Positions 32,105-32,125 of a DNA stretch of 32,125 nt are shown here, in pieces (the stretch's first letter is position 1; each line of letters starts with the position of its first letter). Below the pieces are notes generated by a model that was given only the letters and a program-made list of their open reading frames with translations, was not told where the DNA came from and did not search any database. Source of the stretch: Candidatus Nitrosotalea okcheonensis (lineage in GTDB: Archaea; Thermoproteota; Nitrososphaeria; Nitrososphaerales; Nitrosopumilaceae); contig NZ_LT841358.1 of the NCBI RefSeq assembly GCF_900177045.1, positions 1,940,461 to 1,972,585 on the forward strand, given 5' to 3'. The translations under genes and the position numbers were made by a program.

Positions 32105-32125
32105 GGTCGCAGAATTGGCAATCCC
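32081..32125 (-). tRNA. tRNA-Gly(GCC), 3' half, cut by the window edge
   Basis: Read on the minus strand the edge sequence ends with the T-arm CCGGG-TCCAAAT-CCCGG, acceptor strand CAACCGC and discriminator A (32081). The last visible bases give GGGATTGCCAATTCT, an anticodon loop TTGCCAA with anticodon GCC (Gly) and partial stems. The 5' half lies outside the window. CCA is not encoded. Confidence 0.8.

Overview
The window looks like group I.1a Nitrososphaerota (Thaumarchaeota), perhaps near Nitrosotalea or Nitrosopumilus; the taxon is inferred. The grounds are an A+T-rich sequence, Arg codons that are mostly AGA/AGG, many GTG and TTG starts, TTTAAA-type TATA boxes about 20 nt before start codons (leaderless mRNAs), class III (archaellin/pilin-type) signal peptides, Asn- and Ser/Thr-rich secreted proteins, and an archaeal tyrosine recombinase beside a tRNA gene. 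The right edge holds the 3' half of a tRNA-Gly(GCC) on the minus strand, with an integrase gene directly downstream of it. I read the window as the tRNA-proximal 32 kb of an integrated, conjugation-like mobile element that continues past the left edge. No second att copy is visible, so its full extent is unknown.

Left block (0-8.5 kb): a small winged-helix-like protein, a VirB11/GspE-type secretion ATPase, a VirB4/HerA-type ATPase, a small overlapping partner, two class III pilin-like proteins and a 730-residue surface protein with a C-terminal anchor. On the minus strand is a 409-residue protein resembling the N-terminal, non-ATPase module of TraG/VirD4-like coupling proteins. The matching ATPase, with a nuclease-like domain near its C-terminus, lies 18 kb away at 26.3-28.7 kb.

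Control region (9.6-10.9 kb): an unlisted 51-codon ribbon-helix-helix (RHH) gene and a frameshifted paralogue on the minus strand, a divergent 177-residue RHH protein, direct TGTACGGTG repeats, an array of 10-bp repeats in register with the DNA helix, a TGTAC-type palindrome and a 10-bp-stem hairpin. It looks like the regulatory or replication/transfer hub of the element.

Surface block (10.9-26.1 kb): a string of secreted proteins, including 778-, 947- and 1202-residue adhesin-like proteins with beta-domains, InlB-like Trp repeats and a sialidase-type propeller. Small membrane proteins, a PH-like protein, a divergent winged-helix/AbrB regulator pair and a three-gene set of paralogous small envelope proteins lie among them.

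Right block (26.1-32.1 kb): the coupling ATPase, small hypothetical genes, a stand-alone Cdc48/VAT N-domain, a uracil-DNA-glycosylase-superfamily protein, the integrase and the tRNA. Together the genes suggest a DNA-transfer apparatus (two assembly ATPases, pilins, a split coupling protein) plus a set of cell-surface proteins that could mediate mating contact. No recognisable relaxase, replicase or polytopic VirB6/TadC-type platform lies in the window.
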